A DNA stretch of 64,000 nt from Frondihabitans peucedani (GTDB lineage Bacteria > Actinomycetota > Actinomycetes > Actinomycetales > Microbacteriaceae), in contig NZ_BAABAU010000004.1 in the NCBI RefSeq assembly GCF_039537585.1, forward strand, positions 372,001-436,000, written 5' to 3'. The notes under the pieces are model-generated. The model saw only the letters and a program-made list of their open reading frames with translations, did no database searches and was not told the origin of the DNA. Below are positions 1 to 7,290 of the stretch, in pieces; position 1 is the stretch's first letter, and each line of letters begins with the position of its first letter. The position numbers and the translations under genes were made by a program.

Positions 1-113
1 TGACGCTGCTCGTCAGCACTCTGACGGTGGCGCCGGGCAGATCGACGCGGCTGCAGGGAATGATCCACCTGATCATCCTCGCGGCGTTCGTGTTCTTGGC
101 GATCAGTCCGTAG
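1..113 (+). CDS. C-terminus of a CaCA-type calcium/proton (ionic) antiporter, 5' end outside window
   Basis: Only the last 36 codons are present; the open frame begins at base 3 and ends at TAG 111-113. The peptide ends with a small basic loop (APGRSTRLQGMIHL) followed by a hydrophobic helix and the end LAISP. This resembles the C-terminus of ChaA-like calcium:proton antiporters, where a GRT-x-LQG-x-x-HL segment leads into the final membrane helix. The family call rests on this short tail alone, so another polytopic transporter is possible. It points in the same direction as the GH6 gene but is 330 bp away, with a palindromic repeat between them. Confidence 0.5.
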   Translation, partial: TLLVSTLTVAPGRSTRLQGMIHLIILAAFVFLAISP

Positions 114-443
114 GGTTCGCGGGCGGCTGGCGGTTCGGCCGGCGCGGCCGCTAGCGCGGCGGGTGGGGAAGGCGTCCGCCTGTCCGTCGGCAATTCAGGA
201 TGCAGGCCGCGGGCGGGGCCCGACGCCGGCTCCTCTGCGAGGCTCGCGCTGCCTGCATCCTGAATTGCCGACCGACACCGACCACGCCCGACCCGACACA
301 CCACCGGCAGCGCGTACCCCGGACTATCCCGTTCGCGCAGTTGTCCCCCAAAATGCCCCCTTTCTCTCAGCTTCTGATCGTGCTGGACTTCTCCCGCGTC
401 ACTCGACGACCCACTCCCCTCCCTCGATCAGGACTGTCCTCGC
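114..443. other. Intergenic region with palindromic repeat 1 and the 5' region of the GH6 gene
   Basis: This 330 bp gap holds no convincing gene. Its clearest content is the 87 bp palindromic element at 186-272. Downstream of it are a C-rich stretch and a short unusually A/T-containing run near 345-375. No clear ribosome binding site precedes the ATG at 444. Confidence 0.6.
186..272. repeat. Palindromic repeat element, copy 1 (perfect 22 bp arms)
   Basis: The left arm at 186-207 begins GTCGGCAATTCAGGATGCAG. The right arm at 251-272 is its exact reverse complement over 22 bp. The GC-rich centre is about 43 bp. This is the best preserved of five copies in the window; the others are at 2364, 4531, 13167 and 13307. 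It lies between two genes in the same orientation, after the exchanger and before the GH6 gene. There is no transposase and no obvious target duplication. Confidence 0.9.
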
Positions 444-1445
444 ATGCCCAGAAAGCTCTTCGCTGCTTCCGGCGCGGCCACGCTCGCGCTCCTCGGCGCG
501 CTCCTCCCGGCGACCTCCGGCGTCGCCGCCACTCCGAGCCACGCCGCCCAGGTCTCCGCGATCCGCACCTCCGCGACCTCCGACCTCTACTCCGGCGGCC
601 TCTACGTCCAGCCCGACAGCGTCGCCGCGAAGCAGGCCGCGGCACTCGCTGCTGCGGGGCGCACCACCGATGCCGCCGCCGCGGCGTACATCGCCAAGCG
701 CCCCGTCGCGATCTGGCTCGGCGACTGGTTCACCGGCGCCTCCCTCGTGAAGGTCATCCAGAAGAACGTCGCCCTCGCCGAGCAGGCCGGCACCACGCCC
801 GTCTTCGTCACCTACGCCATCCCCGACCGCGACTGCGGCGGCTACTCGGCCGGCGGGCTCAGCGCCGGCGACTACACCACCTGGAACCAGACCATCGCGA
901 CGACCATCCACGGCCACCGCGCCACCGTCCTGATCGAGCCCGACTCCCTCGGCCAGACCACGACCTGCGCCGGGGTCGGCGACACCCGCTTCTCGCTCCT
1001 CAGCACGGCGGTCCAGCAGTTCTCGGCCGCCGGAGTGCCCGCCTACCTCGACGGGGGAAACTCCCGCTGGCTCAAGCCGGCCGCGATGGCCGCCCTCCTG
1101 AACAGGGCAGACGTGGCGCAGGCGCGCGGCTTCTACACGAACGTCTCGAACTACATCGGCGTCACCGACGAGCGCGCGTACGCCGAGCAGATCTCCGCCC
1201 TGACCGGCGGCTCGCACTACGTCATCGACGTCTCCCGCAACGGCCGCGGCTGGAAGGGCACCTGGTGCAACGCTCCCGGCGCCGGCCTCGGCCAGGACCC
1301 GCACGCCACCTACGGCACCACCCGCCTCGACGCGCTCCTCTGGGTCAAGACCCCCGGGTCGAGCGACGGCAGCTGCAACGGGGGCCCCGCCGCCGGGGCG
1401 TGGTTCGCCTCGTACGCGAACAGCCTGGTGGCGTTGAGGAAGTAG
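444..1445 (+). CDS. Secreted glycoside hydrolase family 6 protein (endoglucanase/cellobiohydrolase type)
   Basis: The protein has 333 residues and should cleave beta-1,4-glucan outside the cell. It begins with a Sec signal peptide (basic MPRK, hydrophobic core, Ala-rich cleavage region near residues 28-34). GH6 motifs follow in order: LYVQPDS, WLGDW near residue 90, IPDRDCGGYSAGG near 127-139 with a conserved Asp, IEPDSLG near 165 with the probable acid Asp, VSRNGRGWKGTWCN near 263-276, and TPGSSDGSCNGG near 303-314. No carbohydrate-binding module or linker is visible, so this is a catalytic domain only. A paralog with a lipoprotein signal lies at 52479. The substrate is inferred from the family. 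Confidence 0.9.
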   Translation: MPRKLFAASGAATLALLGALLPATSGVAATPSHAAQVSAIRTSATSDLYSGGLYVQPDSVAAKQAAALAAAGRTTDAAAAAYIAKRPVAIWLGDWFTGASLVKVIQKNVALAEQAGTTPVFVTYAIPDRDCGGYSAGGLSAGDYTTWNQTIATTIHGHRATVLIEPDSLGQTTTCAGVGDTRFSLLSTAVQQFSAAGVPAYLDGGNSRWLKPAAMAALLNRADVAQARGFYTNVSNYIGVTDERAYAEQISALTGGSHYVIDVSRNGRGWKGTWCNAPGAGLGQDPHATYGTTRLDALLWVKTPGSSDGSCNGGPAAGAWFASYANSLVALRK

Positions 1446-1480
1446 CGGCAGGGCGCAGGATCGGGAGGTAGCCTTCGCTG

Positions 1481-2290
1481 ATGCGCCGCCCCGTCGATCC
1501 TGCGTCCGAGGCCGCGATCCTGCTCGGGGCGGGTCGCGCAATCCTGCTGCAGCTGGCTCGCCCCGAGGTGGGCTACGGGGTCGCGCGGCACAGCGCCTTC
1601 GCGGAGAACCCGATGGCGCGGCTGCACGGGACGCTCATGTACGTCTATGCGGTCCTGGCCGGGACGCCGGACGACCGCAGGATCGCGCAGGGCTTCGTCC
1701 GCAGGATGCACGCGCCGGTCCGCGGGGGCGACGACGGCGGGGTGCCGGCGTACGACGCGCGGGACCCCGAGCTGCAGCTCTGGGTGGCCGCGACTCTCTA
1801 CGACACTGCGATCCTGGTGCACGGCCGGGTGCTCGGCCACCTGCCCGAGGACCGCGCCGACGCGCTCTACCAGCGGTACGCGGCGCTCGGGACGGCCCTC
1901 GAGGTGCCGCCGGAGGCCTGGCCTGCGGATCGGGCGGCGTTCCGTCGCTACTTCGAGGAGGCGTCGGGTCGGCTGCGTGTCGATGCGACGATCCGCGCGC
2001 AGGCCGACGCGCTCTGGGCGGCCACGAAGGCGCCGAGGTGGGTGCGGGTGCTGATGCCGCTCAACCGGTTCGTCACCGCCGCGCTCTTGCCGCCGGAGGT
2101 GCGCGAGCAGTACGGGATGCGCTGGACCATCCGCGAGGAGCGCCGGGCCGACCTCCTGTGGCGCGGCCTCGGCGTGGTGTATCCGCTGCTGCCGGCGCGG
2201 CTGCGGACGTGGCCGGAGCGGTACTACCTGGCGCGGCTTCGGCGGGGCGGGAAGGCCGGGCGCCCCGGGGCGCGGCGCACGCCGCACTGA
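1481..2290 (+). CDS. Oxygenase MpaB family protein (DUF2236)
   Basis: The protein has 269 residues and no signal peptide. The stretch FAENPMARLHGTLMYVYAVL near residues 43-62, and the later LQLWVAATLYDTAIL and HGRVLGHLPE, match the MpaB/rubber-oxygenase (DUF2236) family. Members are heme-containing or predicted oxygenases of unknown substrate. The gene starts at ATG 1481, with GGGAGG about 12 nt upstream and a TAGCCT box about 6 nt upstream, so translation may be leaderless. It is convergent with the gene at 2499; palindromic repeat 2 lies between them. Confidence 0.8.
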   Translation: MRRPVDPASEAAILLGAGRAILLQLARPEVGYGVARHSAFAENPMARLHGTLMYVYAVLAGTPDDRRIAQGFVRRMHAPVRGGDDGGVPAYDARDPELQLWVAATLYDTAILVHGRVLGHLPEDRADALYQRYAALGTALEVPPEAWPADRAAFRRYFEEASGRLRVDATIRAQADALWAATKAPRWVRVLMPLNRFVTAALLPPEVREQYGMRWTIREERRADLLWRGLGVVYPLLPARLRTWPERYYLARLRRGGKAGRPGARRTPH

Positions 2291-2363
2291 GCCTCGGCGA
2301 CCTCCACCTCGACCCGTCTCGCCTCGTCTCGGCCCGTCCCCGTCCCCGTCCCCGTCCCCGACC

Positions 2364-2443
2364 GTCGGCGGGTAATTCAGGATGCAAGCCCGCCGCGGGA
2401 GGCTGCGACCCCTCGTGAGCGGCTTGCATCCTGAATTGCCGAC
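2364..2443. repeat. Palindromic repeat element, copy 2
   Basis: The left arm reads GTCGGC, then an extra GGGT, then AATTCAGGATGCAAGCC. The right arm at 2421-2443 is the complement without the extra bases. The element sits between two convergent genes, where it could end transcription from either side. A run of CCGTCC units at about 2335-2360 precedes it. Confidence 0.88.
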
Positions 2444-2498
2444 GGAGGAGAGCCCGACGGCGGAAAGCCCGAGGGGCTGCGTCCGGCGCGGACGACCG

Positions 2499-3551
2499 TC
2501 AGTCGGCGGGCACGACCGCCGGGTCGACCGCGTCGAGGGCGGCCGTCAGCTGCTCGGCGGTCATCGACGCCGGCGCGGCGCCGTTCGCCGCGGCCTGCCG
2601 CGCGACTCGCTGGACCTCCGCGTTCAGCGGCGCCTCGCGCCCGTGCAGCCGCGCCATCAGGGCGATCTCGCCGTTGAGGAAGTCCGTCTCGATCGATCCA
2701 GTCCCGCGCTGGATCGACTGCCACGACGAACCACCGAGGTCACCATCCACGCCCGGTACCGGCCGGACGTCGAACGCGTCGCCCCGCCAGGCCTCCTCCT
2801 CCTCGTCGCTCGGCCAGGAGACCCCCGCGGCCTCGTACACCTCGACGGCCTCGGCCTCGAGCCGGGCGTGCAGTCGGTCGGCGCCCTCGGCGTCGGGCCC
2901 GAGCAGCGCCTGCAGCGCGTTGCCGAGATTGGAGAGGAGCTTCCGGTGCTTCCAGCGCAGGACGTCGTCCGCCAGGAACACCCGGAACGTCGCCGCCGTC
3001 CAGTCGGCCTGCAGCGTCGCGAGGAGCTCCCGGTCGGCCTGCGTGGGCGGGGCTCCGTAGCGGCCGACGATGAACGTGCCGCTCGAGGGCGCGATCCGCA
3101 CGATGACCTCGCCCGGCGTCAGGTGCACCCCGGGCAGCCACACGCACACGGCGAAGACGCGCGAGAAGTAGCGGAGGGCGAGCCGCTCGCTCTCGATCCC
3201 GTTGAGCGCGGTGAACACCGGCAGGATCGCGCCGGCCGTCCCCACCTGCCGCCGACCGGCGTGGACAGGCTGATCGGCCCACTCGAGCAGTGCCTGCTCG
3301 ACCTGCTGCGTCTTGGTCGCGAAGACCAGGACGTCGTCGATCTGGAGGTGCACGGCCGCGGCGGACGAGGCCAGCGGCAGTCGGATGACGGTGTCGGTGT
3401 CCGGGGAGCGGACACGCAGTCCGGCGGCTTCGATGGCGTGGCCGTGGTCGCCCCGCGCGATCAGGAGGCACGGGTGGTCCGTCGAGTGCTCAGCGAGGCG
3501 TCCTCCCAGGACTCCCCCGATGGCCCCGGCTCCGATGATGACGTAGCGCAT
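2499..3551 (-). CDS. 2-dehydropantoate 2-reductase family protein (PanE/ApbA-like)
   Basis: The protein has 350 residues with the start ATG at 3551. The N-terminal Rossmann fold shows GAGAIGGVLGGRLAE near residues 7-21. A conserved Lys lies in FATKTQQVEQ near residue 74. The C-terminal ketopantoate-reductase half has RWKHRKLLSNLGNALQ. The family reduces ketopantoate to pantoate with NADPH in pantothenate synthesis, but many actinobacterial members act on other 2-oxo acids. No pantothenate genes are adjacent, so the substrate is open. An in-frame extension upstream of 3551 exists but lacks family similarity. Confidence 0.82.
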   Translation of the reverse strand: MRYVIIGAGAIGGVLGGRLAEHSTDHPCLLIARGDHGHAIEAAGLRVRSPDTDTVIRLPLASSAAAVHLQIDDVLVFATKTQQVEQALLEWADQPVHAGRRQVGTAGAILPVFTALNGIESERLALRYFSRVFAVCVWLPGVHLTPGEVIVRIAPSSGTFIVGRYGAPPTQADRELLATLQADWTAATFRVFLADDVLRWKHRKLLSNLGNALQALLGPDAEGADRLHARLEAEAVEVYEAAGVSWPSDEEEEAWRGDAFDVRPVPGVDGDLGGSSWQSIQRGTGSIETDFLNGEIALMARLHGREAPLNAEVQRVARQAAANGAAPASMTAEQLTAALDAVDPAVVPAD

Positions 3552-3684
3552 CGATCCACTCTGGCACGGGGCCCTGTCAGCGCCTTCAGGGGATGACTCC
3601 TCCTCAGGATGCGCGTGGCCGGGTCTGTCCACAGGCCCCGGCCCGAGCCCCTCGCCGGGTCGCGATCGCCACCACTCTGACCCG

Positions 3685-4761
3685 ATGATCGCAATCGACT
3701 CACTCGTCACCGCCGGCGGCGGAGCCGCGCACAAGCGCGAGCTCGCCGCCCGCGGAGCGACAGACCGCGACCTCACCTGGGCCGTCCGGGACGGCCTCCT
3801 CCGACGAGCCCGCCGCGGCTGGTACACCACGTTCGAGCGATCCGACCCGCGCTACAAGGCGCTGCGCGTCGGCGGGCGCCTCACAGGAGCGTCGGCTCTC
3901 GCGTTCCTCGGGGCGTGGCAGTGGAGCGACCGGCCGCCGGTCACCGTGTCCGTCCCGCTCAACGCGAGCCGGCTCCGGCGGGTCCGCGGAACCCGGGTCG
4001 TGTGGGACTCGCTCGACGTCGGCGAGCGCGGCAGCGCGTGGTCCGTCGGCCCTCGGGACGCCCTGCGCGAGGCGCTGCTGGAGGTCTCCTTCGAGGAGGC
4101 GGTGGCGCTGCTCGACTGGGCCGTGCACCAGAGGGTGATCGACCTGGACGAGATCGGTCGGCTGGTGGCCGGGCTCCCCGGCGACCTCGCGCGGATCGAG
4201 GGGTGGGTCGATCCTGCGTGCGAGAGCTTCCTGGAGAGCATCGTGCGGACGAGGCTGCGGCTGGCCGGGTACTCGGTGTCGAGTCAGGAGACGCTCGCGA
4301 ACGGGCAGCGGATCGATCTCGTCGTCGAGGGGGTCGTCGGGCTGGAGACCGACGGGCGCGAGTTCCATGCGGGTTCGTTCGAGGCCGATCGACGGAAGGA
4401 CCTCGAGATCGTCGTCGGCGGGAAGGCGGTGCTGCGGCTGAGCTACAGCATGGTGCGCGACGAGTGGGAGCGCGTGCTGGCGGCAGTCGAGGCCGCGGTG
4501 CGCAACCACCGCCGCGGGACGACGCGTCGCGTCGGCAACTCAGGATCGTGGCCGCGGGCTCCCCGGCGCGGCCTGCGGCTGTGGCGCCTCCGGCCGGAGG
4601 CCCGCGGCCTGCATCCTGAATTGCCGACGGGGAGTCCGGGTGGGAGCGGGGATGAAAGGAGTGGGAGCAGCAGCGGGAGTAGCGGCAGCAGCAGCAGCAG
4701 AAGCAGCAGCAGCAGCCGCCGCCGCGGCCGACACCGCCGCCTCGGTACGATCTGGGGGTGA
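3685..4761 (+). CDS. AbiEi-like antitoxin-domain protein with C-terminal DUF559/Vsr-like endonuclease fold, extended by a repeat
   Basis: The protein has 358 residues. Residues 1-75 form a winged-helix AbiEi-type N-terminus (RELAARGATDRDL, then RRARRGWYTT). Residues about 180-275 look like the DUF559/Vsr nuclease-like domain, with IDLVVEGVVGLETDG and HAGSFEADRRKD. Such fusions are common solo genes in Actinobacteria; no AbiEii toxin is beside it. The homologous part ends near residue 282. After that the frame reads straight through palindromic repeat 3 (4531-4628) and a Ser-rich CAG-type repeat. It stops at 4761, overlapping the next start by 4 bp. The last 75 residues therefore look acquired, not conserved. 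Confidence 0.75.
   Translation: MIAIDSLVTAGGGAAHKRELAARGATDRDLTWAVRDGLLRRARRGWYTTFERSDPRYKALRVGGRLTGASALAFLGAWQWSDRPPVTVSVPLNASRLRRVRGTRVVWDSLDVGERGSAWSVGPRDALREALLEVSFEEAVALLDWAVHQRVIDLDEIGRLVAGLPGDLARIEGWVDPACESFLESIVRTRLRLAGYSVSSQETLANGQRIDLVVEGVVGLETDGREFHAGSFEADRRKDLEIVVGGKAVLRLSYSMVRDEWERVLAAVEAAVRNHRRGTTRRVGNSGSWPRAPRRGLRLWRLRPEARGLHPELPTGSPGGSGDERSGSSSGSSGSSSSRSSSSSRRRGRHRRLGTIWG
4531..4628. repeat. Palindromic repeat element, copy 3, inside the 3' end of a reading frame
   Basis: The left arm is GTCGGCAACTCAGGATCGTG followed by GCCGCGGGC. The right arm complements GTCGGCAATTCAGGATGCAG plus GCCGCGGGC, giving about 29 bp arms with a few mismatches. At 98 bp this is the longest copy. 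It is open in the frame of the AbiEi-like gene and adds a basic peptide ending LHPELPT. Two other copies also encode HPELPT in one frame, which is a property of the repeat itself. Confidence 0.88.
4667..4740. repeat. Imperfect AGC/CAG trinucleotide tract
   Basis: Near-continuous AGC/GGC triplets run from about 4667 to 4740 and encode a Ser-rich tail (SSSGSSG and similar) in the upstream gene's frame. The tract lies directly before the ClC start codon. A similar tract occurs at 7241-7290. Confidence 0.7.
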
Positions 4762-6029
4762 CCCGCCCCCACCCCGCCTCCGCCCACTGGCTGATCCGCC
4801 TCGTGATGGTCACCATCCTCGTGGGGCTCGGGGCGGGCCTCAGCGGCCTCACCGTGAGCTGGCTGCTCCACGGCCTCGAGCACGTCGCGTACGGGTTCGG
4901 CGAGGGCGACTTCCTCGACGAGCTGCCCACGCCGTCGAACGGGCGGCGCGTCCTCGCGCTGTTCATCGCCGGCGTCGTCGGCGGCGTCGGCTGGTGGGCG
5001 CTCCGCCGCTGGGGCCGCAAGGTCGTCTCGGTCGAGGCGGCGGTCGAGGGCACCAGGATGCCGGTGCTCGCGAGCCTCGGGAACGTCGCGCTCCAGATCG
5101 TCATCGTCGGCCTCGGCGCGTCGATCGGCCGCGAGGTGGCTCCGCGCGAGCTCGCAGCGCTGGCCGCGCAGTGGATCACCCGCGTCACCGGCGTGAACCA
5201 GCGCGAGCGCCGGATCCTCGTGGCGTGCGGCGCGGGTGCCGGCCTCGCCGCCGTGTACGACGTCCCGCTCGCGGGCGCGGTCTTCGCGGTCGAGGTGCTC
5301 CTCGCCGAGCTCAGCATCGCCACCGTGCTGCCGGCCCTCGCCACGTCGGCCATCGCGGCGCTGGTGGCCCGCCTCGTGACGAGCGCCTCGCCGCTCTACG
5401 ACGTCCCGCACCTGTCGCTGAGCCCGTCGCTCGTGGTGTGGTCGGTCGTCGCGGGCCCGGTCGTCGGGTTCGGCGCGCTCGGCTTCCTGCTGCTGGCGAA
5501 GTGGGCGGGAGATCACCGGCCGAAGAGCTGGGCGATCCTGATCGTGATGCCGGCGGTGTTCACGGCGGTGGGCGTGCTGTCGATCTGGTTCCCGCAGATC
5601 CTGGGCAACGGGCGCGCTCTCGGGCAGCTGGGGCTCACCGGCTCGGCGCCGCTGCTGTTCATCGCCGCGGTCGTCGTCGTGAAGTTCGCCTCGACCGTCG
5701 GCACCATCGGCGCGGGCGCGGCCGGTGGCACGCTCACGCCGTCGCTCGCCCTCGGGGCGGGCATGGGTGCGGTGCTCGGCGGCCTGTGGCTGCTGATCTG
5801 GCCCGGGTCGAGCATCTCGGCGTTCGCCTTCGTGGCTGCGGCGGCGTTCCTCGCCTCCTCGATGAAGGCCCCTCTGACCGCGCTCGTGCTGGTCCTGGAG
5901 TTCACCGGCCAGGGCACGACGCTCCTCATCCCGACCCTGCTCGCGATCGGCGGATCCGTCGCGATCACCTACATGGTGGGCCGCCGCAGGATCGCGGGGA
6001 TCGTCAAGGGCGGCCGAGCAACCGCCTGA
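4758..6029 (+). CDS. ClC-family chloride channel or Cl-/H+ antiporter
   Basis: This 423-residue membrane protein has about ten hydrophobic segments. ClC signatures are visible: GLGASIGREVAPRE near residues 119-132 (the gating Glu is kept, although the usual GREGP is altered to GREVAP), VPLAGAVFAVEVLLAEL near 171-187, and GAAGGTLTPSLALGAGMG near 317-334 (GxFxP has Leu for Phe). It has no CBS domains. The start is GTG 4758; TACGAT about 6 nt upstream suggests a leaderless transcript. The retained Glu favours exchanger behaviour, but this is inference. Confidence 0.88.
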   Translation: MTRPHPASAHWLIRLVMVTILVGLGAGLSGLTVSWLLHGLEHVAYGFGEGDFLDELPTPSNGRRVLALFIAGVVGGVGWWALRRWGRKVVSVEAAVEGTRMPVLASLGNVALQIVIVGLGASIGREVAPRELAALAAQWITRVTGVNQRERRILVACGAGAGLAAVYDVPLAGAVFAVEVLLAELSIATVLPALATSAIAALVARLVTSASPLYDVPHLSLSPSLVVWSVVAGPVVGFGALGFLLLAKWAGDHRPKSWAILIVMPAVFTAVGVLSIWFPQILGNGRALGQLGLTGSAPLLFIAAVVVVKFASTVGTIGAGAAGGTLTPSLALGAGMGAVLGGLWLLIWPGSSISAFAFVAAAAFLASSMKAPLTALVLVLEFTGQGTTLLIPTLLAIGGSVAITYMVGRRRIAGIVKGGRATA

Positions 6030-6097
6030 CGCCGGTCGCCGTGCTCCGACTCGGTAGTCTGGACGCAGTCGATTCACGCATTCGGAGGCAACAACAC

Positions 6098-6511
6098 ATG
6101 AGCCAGTCCCCCAACAGACTGCTGGGCGTCGTCCTCGGCGTGATCCTCCTGATCATCGGTCTGCTCGGATTCGTCATCGCGACGCCGTACCCGTTCGCGA
6201 CTCCCGAGGGCGGTGTGCTCATCGGCCTGTTCGCTGCGAACGCGGCGCTGAGCGGAGTGCACGTGGTGCTGGGCGCGATCCTGGTGCTCTGCGCACTCTC
6301 CGGCCGCCTCTCGGCGAAGATCGCGAACAACCTCATCGGGGTGGCGCTCGTGGCGTTCGGCATCTTCGGCTTCATCGCGGCGCACACGGCGGCGAACATC
6401 TTCGCGCTGAACACCCCCGACAGCCTGCTGCACCTGCTCGGCGGCCTCCTCCTCGTCGTGACCGGCTTCGGAACCGACAAGGTCGTGCTCCGGAAGCCCG
6501 CCGCCGCCTGA
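6098..6511 (+). CDS. DUF4383 small membrane protein
   Basis: The protein has 137 residues and four predicted membrane helices. It contains YPFATPEGGVLIGLFAANAA, a loop before a second helical pair, and FALNTPDSLLHLLGG near the end. These match the DUF4383 family, which has no known function. GGAGG at 6084-6088 lies nine bases before ATG 6098. An in-frame open region continues upstream but is antiparallel noise. No operon partner is evident. Confidence 0.8.
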   Translation: MSQSPNRLLGVVLGVILLIIGLLGFVIATPYPFATPEGGVLIGLFAANAALSGVHVVLGAILVLCALSGRLSAKIANNLIGVALVAFGIFGFIAAHTAANIFALNTPDSLLHLLGGLLLVVTGFGTDKVVLRKPAAA

Positions 6512-6537
6512 CTCTGGTGCCGCTCAGCGCTCCCCGC

Positions 6538-6556
6538 TAAGGTAAGGGTCACCTAA
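6538..6556 (+). promoter_or_regulatory. DtxR/IdeR-type iron box
   Basis: TAAGGTAAGGGTCACCTAA matches the 19 bp DtxR consensus TTAGGTTAGGCTAACCTAA at 15 positions, including both conserved half-site cores. It lies 20 bp upstream of the heme-oxygenase-like gene. In Actinobacteria such sites give repression by the iron-bound regulator. It predicts that the gene at 6577 is switched on under iron limitation. Confidence 0.85.
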
Positions 6557-6576
6557 CCCCCGCCGAGAGGGAGCGC

Positions 6577-7233
6577 ATGGCCACCGCAATCCTGTTCTCC
6601 GAGGCGCTGCGCGAGCGCACCGCGATCCGCTCGACGGCGCCGTCCGCATCGGAGCGGTTCATGACCGACCTGCTGTCGGGCCGGTCGTCGCGCGACGACT
6701 ACATCGCCCTCGTGGCCCAGAACTACTTCGTCTACGGCGCTCTCGAGCGCGCCGCCGAGCAGCGTGCCGCCGATCCTGTCGCTGCGGCCTTCATCTCGCC
6801 GGCGCTCACCCGGCTGCCCGCGATCCGTGAAGACCTGAGGTTCCTGATCGGCGACGACTGGCAGGATGCCATCAGCCCGCTGGCCACGACGGCCCGCTAC
6901 GTCGACCGCATCGACTCGCACGCGGCGACGAGCACCGGGGCCTTCGTGGCACACCACTACACGCGGTACCTCGGCGACCTGTCGGGCTGCGCGATCATCC
7001 GCACGATCATGCAGCGGCAGTTCGGGTTCGAGACGAACGGGGTGGGCTTCTACCTCTTCGCGGGGATCGCGAAGCCGAAGGAGTTCAAGTCGACCTACCG
7101 GGCGCAGCTCGACGCCGCCGGCTGGAACGACGAGGAGCGCGAGAGCGTGATCGCGGAGGTCGGCGTCGCCCACCGCCTCACCGAGGAGCTGTTCGAGGAC
7201 CTCGGCGCCGGCCGCCACCGCCGCGCCGCCTGA
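6577..7233 (+). CDS. Biliverdin-producing heme oxygenase family protein lacking the usual proximal His
   Basis: The protein has 218 residues and an all-helical heme oxygenase fold. Family features are RFMTDLLSGR, YFVYGALE, FVAHHYTRYLGDLSGC near residues 125-140 and YLFAGIAKPKEFKSTYR. The family opens heme to release iron, CO and biliverdin. The N-terminal helix reads ALRERTAIRSTAPSASERF. The axial His normally found in this helix (T-A-x-x-H) is replaced by Ser19, and the usual GDLSGG reads GDLSGC. The iron box at 6538-6556 supports a role in iron acquisition. Ligand loss leaves activity uncertain; another residue may serve. Confidence 0.82.
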   Translation: MATAILFSEALRERTAIRSTAPSASERFMTDLLSGRSSRDDYIALVAQNYFVYGALERAAEQRAADPVAAAFISPALTRLPAIREDLRFLIGDDWQDAISPLATTARYVDRIDSHAATSTGAFVAHHYTRYLGDLSGCAIIRTIMQRQFGFETNGVGFYLFAGIAKPKEFKSTYRAQLDAAGWNDEERESVIAEVGVAHRLTEELFEDLGAGRHRRAA

Positions 7234-7240
7234 GCAGGGC

Positions 7241-7290
7241 AGCAGCGGCAGCAGCCGCAGCAGCCGCAGCAGCCGCAGCAGCCGCAGCCG
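7241..7290. repeat. CAGCAGCCG tandem repeat between convergent genes
   Basis: About five imperfect units of the 9-mer CAGCAGCCG fill almost the whole gap between the heme-oxygenase-like gene (ends 7233) and the helicase gene (ends 7291). No terminator hairpin is visible here. Confidence 0.8.

Noticed and set aside
3685-4761. A complete AbiE toxin-antitoxin system
   Set aside because: Only the AbiEi-like domain is present, fused to a DUF559-like domain. No AbiEii nucleotidyltransferase gene is adjacent.
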